This document shows, in pieces, positions 4,106 through 6,908 of a stretch of 6,908 nucleotides of DNA (positions are counted from its first letter, which is position 1; every line of letters starts with the position of its first letter). The stretch lies in assembly GCA_025924495.1 (NCBI GenBank), contig JAICIG010000420.1, positions 1 through 6,908 of the forward strand, written 5' to 3'. The translations under genes and the position numbers were made by a program. The notes below the pieces were generated by a model that saw only the letters and a list, made by a program, of their open reading frames with translations, was not told where the DNA came from and did no database searches. This DNA is from Pirellulales bacterium. GTDB lineage: Bacteria; Planctomycetota; Planctomycetia; Pirellulales; JAICIG01.

Positions 4106-6908
4106 TTATTTCCGCCGGTTGGTCGGCTGCTGGATGGTAATCTTGGTCGGCTTAGGCGTCGTGCCGAGATAGGCGAACAGATCGGCGATTTCTTCCAGGC
4201 TCAACTGATTCAGCAGGCCTTCGGGCATGGTCGACTTTTTGCTAGGAACGGTTTCGCTGATGTCGTCCTTTTGGATCGTCGCCTTTTCGCCATTGGCTTG
4301 CAGCACCACGACGGCGTCGCTGCCCAAGGGCGCCACCATGCCCGTATACGTGTGACCTTCGTCGGTAGTAATCGTCTTGCTGGCGTACTGATCGGAGATC
4401 ACCTGCGAGGGAAACATCAGCGATTCAAGAATTTCCTTCCGCTGAAATCGCTGCCCGACGGTCGTCAGGTCGGGGCCGACCCCTTCGCCTCGACTGCCGA
4501 AGCGATGGCACTTGATGCACTGCGCTTTGGCGAACATCACTTCGCCGCGCTGCGGATCGCCTTGCGTCGCGTGGTCGCCGGTGAGGAAGCCGAGCAACTC
4601 TTCGTGACTCCATTTGTTCTGTTCGGCGGCGACAGGCAACTCCGGCGCCGGCTCGTCGGGATAATTATCGCGGAACCACTGCTGCCAGGCCGCCAGCGCC
4701 GCGTCCCACTTGTCGCCATTGCGGTGCGGCTTTTCGCCCGTCCAGCGCACGAGCAGCTTAACGGCCAAGGGCCCGCCATTATCGCCCAGCTTCAATCCGC
4801 ACAAGATCGCCTGACGGATCGGCTCCGACTCTTCGGGCGACTGCTCCACCACGGCCAGTTGCGTCAGCACTTCCTGAGCGGCCGCGCCTTCGACAACAGC
4901 CAGCGAACGAAGCAACAGAGGCCAGTTTTCGCCGCCGGGCGACTGAGCCAGCCCCATGGCCAGATCTTCCCGCCGTTCTGGACTGCGTTCGAACTCTTCG
5001 CGCAGGTGGGCCATCGCCGCCGGATCTTTGCTGCGCCCCAAGACGGCGATCACGCCGGTCGCCAGTCGCTTCACGGCGGGGGACGGATTGGCCGGCCAGT
5101 CTTCATCGAGCTCGATCAACTGCGCCAGAATCTTCTGGCCCGGGTCCTCGGGCAGCGAGGCCAGCACCCATAAGGCGCCGACCGGCCAGCGCATGGCCTT
5201 GGCAAACACCTGCTCGCGTTCTTCATCGCTGAAGTGCGAGACAAAGTCGCGGCAGACATTGTCGATGTAGCCCGTCAGACTGTGGCCGCCCTGTAATTCG
5301 TGGGCTTGCTCATAAAACTCCAGCAGCGCGAGCTTCTGTTCCATCGTCCAGCCGTCTTCGATGAACCGCGCATAGAACGCAACGTGCAGTTTTTCCTCGA
5401 TCACAGCGTCGCTCTGCAACACGGCGATGAAGCGCTCGATGGCGCTCGACTCCTGCAGATAGGCCAGCAGCCGCGTCAGCTCGCGGTTGATTCTTTGCAC
5501 TTTGCCGGGCGGCTCATTGGCAGGAAACTCGCGGCTGAGTTGATTGCACAGATCGCGGACGTTCTGACGCACCAGCTTGCCTGCTTCCAAGCCACGTTGA
5601 AAGACCCGCAACAAATCGACGAAGTCGTCATCGCTCAAAAACCCATCCATCAGCTCGGCGCCGCGGCTGATGATGCCGTCGACCGTCGCATTGGGCAACT
5701 CCAGCGGCAATAGCGCGGCGGCGCCAGCCAGAAAGACGCGCGTATTTTGCGATTCGAGCACCAACTGCGACCATTGATCGGCCGGCAGCCGCTGCAAAGC
5801 TCTCGCGGCCGCCCAAGCCACATAGCGGTTGGGATCTCCCAGCAGCCGCACCAAAGTTGCCGGCGGCGGCTGATAATCGCCGCGAGCTAGCGACTCGCAG
5901 GCCACTCGCCGCACCGCGGCGTCTGCATCATTGACCATTTCCAACAAACGATTGCCGCAAGTGACATCGGTATGAATGCCCATCAAGTAGGCGGCTTTCA
6001 GCCGCAACTCCGGCTGAGCATCGCGAGAATACTTCACCAGCGCGCGCGGCGCGGGGAACGGACCGAGCAATTGCATCAGGTCGAGCGCTCGGCAGCGATC
6101 GGCCGCCGGATAGGCGGTATTGTCGGCGATTGCCGCGAGTTGGCGTCCCCATTCCGCACTGCCCAGCGACTGCTGGATGCTGGCAACCTGCTGACGCCCC
6201 CAAGCGCTCTGCAATTGGGGCTGACGGATAGCCTGCATGGCGCCTTTCAATTTGGGCTGCGGCGGAGCCTTGCCGGTCCAGACAATTCGATACACGCCTC
6301 CTTCGGTGCCGCGTCCGCCCGTGGCGAAATAGAGCCAGCCGTCGGGTCCGATGTCGAGATCGGTGGCGTTGAGCGGCCGACCTTCGAGGAAAACCTCTCG
6401 TTGCGCTTTGTAAGTGCCGCCATCGGGCTGCATGCGGATTGCCACGATCGTCCCTTGCGACCAGTCGCAGGCGAACATGGCATTGTGGTATCGCGTCGGA
6501 TACTGGGTGTGGTTATAGAACACGATGCCGGTCGGCGAGCCGCGATCGGTCTCCAGCATCGGCGGCAGGTTGTCGAGAAAGTAACCGGGCCATTTCGCCC
6601 AGCCGCTGCGCCAACCGAATTCGCCGCCAGCGATTACGTGGGCGACGCGCGTCGGCCGGTACCACGGCAGGCCGAGATCCCACTCCATGTCGGCATCGTA
6701 CGTGAATAGCTCGCCCTCTTTGCTGAAGGCAATGTCGTAAGGATTACGAAATCCGCCGGCAAAGATCTGCACCTGATCGCCTTCGGTGTTGGTGCGCAAT
6801 ACGGCGCCGCCCGGCGCCTTGATCCCCACGGCATGGCCATTGGCGTCTTCATAACGGGGCTGAACCAGATCGCCCTCGTAATAGTGACGATACGGGCTGC
6901 CCGCGTCA
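4106..6908 (-). CDS. PVC-type propeller/HEAT/haem c protein (membrane-bound dehydrogenase family), 5' partial
   Basis: The frame is open from the right edge (first full codon 6907-6905) to the TAA at 4106, giving 933 visible residues; the N-terminus, including any signal peptide, lies outside. The GTG at 6829 is an internal Val, because coding continues upstream (SPYRHYYEGDLVQPRYEDAN). Residues 27-215 are the last part of a sugar-dehydrogenase-like beta-propeller, with GGFRNPYDIAF, FTYDADMEWDLG, PWYRPTRV and DLDIGPDGWLYFATGGRG (TIGR02604-type). Residues about 225-740 are helical, with HEAT-like repeats clearest at 300-375. Residues about 780-920 form the 'Pirellula/Verrucomicrobium' haem-binding domain (TIGR02603-type): CIKCH at 797-801 binds haem c, GPDLT follows, and Met894 in STMPEGLL is the likely distal ligand. 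The family is thought to oxidise sugars or related compounds outside the cytoplasm and pass electrons to the attached cytochrome; the substrate here is unknown. The gene converges on the rhomboid gene. Confidence 0.96.
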   Translation of the reverse strand, partial: DAGSPYRHYYEGDLVQPRYEDANGHAVGIKAPGGAVLRTNTEGDQVQIFAGGFRNPYDIAFSKEGELFTYDADMEWDLGLPWYRPTRVAHVIAGGEFGWRSGWAKWPGYFLDNLPPMLETDRGSPTGIVFYNHTQYPTRYHNAMFACDWSQGTIVAIRMQPDGGTYKAQREVFLEGRPLNATDLDIGPDGWLYFATGGRGTEGGVYRIVWTGKAPPQPKLKGAMQAIRQPQLQSAWGRQQVASIQQSLGSAEWGRQLAAIADNTAYPAADRCRALDLMQLLGPFPAPRALVKYSRDAQPELRLKAAYLMGIHTDVTCGNRLLEMVNDADAAVRRVACESLARGDYQPPPATLVRLLGDPNRYVAWAAARALQRLPADQWSQLVLESQNTRVFLAGAAALLPLELPNATVDGIISRGAELMDGFLSDDDFVDLLRVFQRGLEAGKLVRQNVRDLCNQLSREFPANEPPGKVQRINRELTRLLAYLQESSAIERFIAVLQSDAVIEEKLHVAFYARFIEDGWTMEQKLALLEFYEQAHELQGGHSLTGYIDNVCRDFVSHFSDEEREQVFAKAMRWPVGALWVLASLPEDPGQKILAQLIELDEDWPANPSPAVKRLATGVIAVLGRSKDPAAMAHLREEFERSPERREDLAMGLAQSPGGENWPLLLRSLAVVEGAAAQEVLTQLAVVEQSPEESEPIRQAILCGLKLGDNGGPLAVKLLVRWTGEKPHRNGDKWDAALAAWQQWFRDNYPDEPAPELPVAAEQNKWSHEELLGFLTGDHATQGDPQRGEVMFAKAQCIKCHRFGSRGEGVGPDLTTVGQRFQRKEILESLMFPSQVISDQYASKTITTDEGHTYTGMVAPLGSDAVVVLQANGEKATIQKDDISETVPSKKSTMPEGLLNQLSLEEIADLFAYLGTTPKPTKITIQQPTNRRK
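4505..4519 (-). other. Haem c attachment motif codons (C-I-K-C-H)
   Basis: On the minus strand these five codons encode Cys-Ile-Lys-Cys-His, the only CxxCH motif in the visible part of the propeller/haem protein. Both cysteines would be thioether-linked to a haem by the cytochrome c maturation system, and the His is the proximal iron ligand. This requires the domain to lie outside the cytoplasm. Confidence 0.9.

Noticed and set aside
4271..5173. 300-codon plus-strand frame opposite the propeller/haem gene
   Set aside because: The minus strand encodes recognised domains here, including the CxxCH haem site. The plus-strand translation shows no family features.
6827..6829. GTG as the start of the large minus-strand gene
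   Set aside because: The same frame stays open for 26 more codons to the window edge with family-like sequence (EGDLVQPRYEDANGHAV), so this is an internal valine codon.

Overview
The window looks like part of a planctomycete chromosome, probably of the Pirellulales. Four things point that way. First, there is a large protein joining a dehydrogenase-type beta-propeller, a HEAT-like helical region and a 'Pirellula/Verrucomicrobium type' haem-binding C-terminus. Second, there is a Tat-exported COG3618-type amidohydrolase. Third, there is a palindromic repeat that reads as T-R-S-A-S-E-G on both strands, a peptide I associate with planctomycete intergenic repeats. Fourth, there is a membrane-anchored coiled-coil protein of a kind I associate with planctomycete hypotheticals. 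The assignment rests on recall of families, not on a search.

Layout from left to right: 1-543 holds no gene I can support, although an isolated ribosome-binding-site-plus-ATG pair sits at 463-479. A minus-strand gene (544-1545) encodes a Tat-exported, metal-dependent TIM-barrel hydrolase. The 483-base divergent intergenic region that follows contains the palindromic repeat (1619-1710), a 20-base dyad (1773-1792) and a good sigma-70-like promoter (1953-1981) pointing right. Two plus-strand genes come next: a 353-residue single-pass membrane protein with a long coiled coil (2029-3090), and a rhomboid-family intramembrane serine protease with an extra soluble C-terminal tail (3219-4097). A large minus-strand gene (4106 to beyond 6908) then converges on the rhomboid gene with only 8 bases between the two stop codons. 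It continues past the right edge, so its N-terminus is missing.

Functionally, the amidohydrolase and the propeller/haem protein are both predicted to act outside the cytoplasm, in the style of the exported carbohydrate and small-molecule catabolism typical of planctomycetes, but nothing in the window links them in one pathway. The two plus-strand genes may share the promoter at 1953-1981, which would couple a membrane-tethered coiled-coil protein to a membrane protease. That is only an inference from orientation and spacing. I see no phage, insertion sequence, CRISPR array, tRNA or rRNA. The window reads as an ordinary chromosomal region, with the palindrome, the uncharacterised coiled-coil/rhomboid pair and the orphan start signal as the points worth following up.
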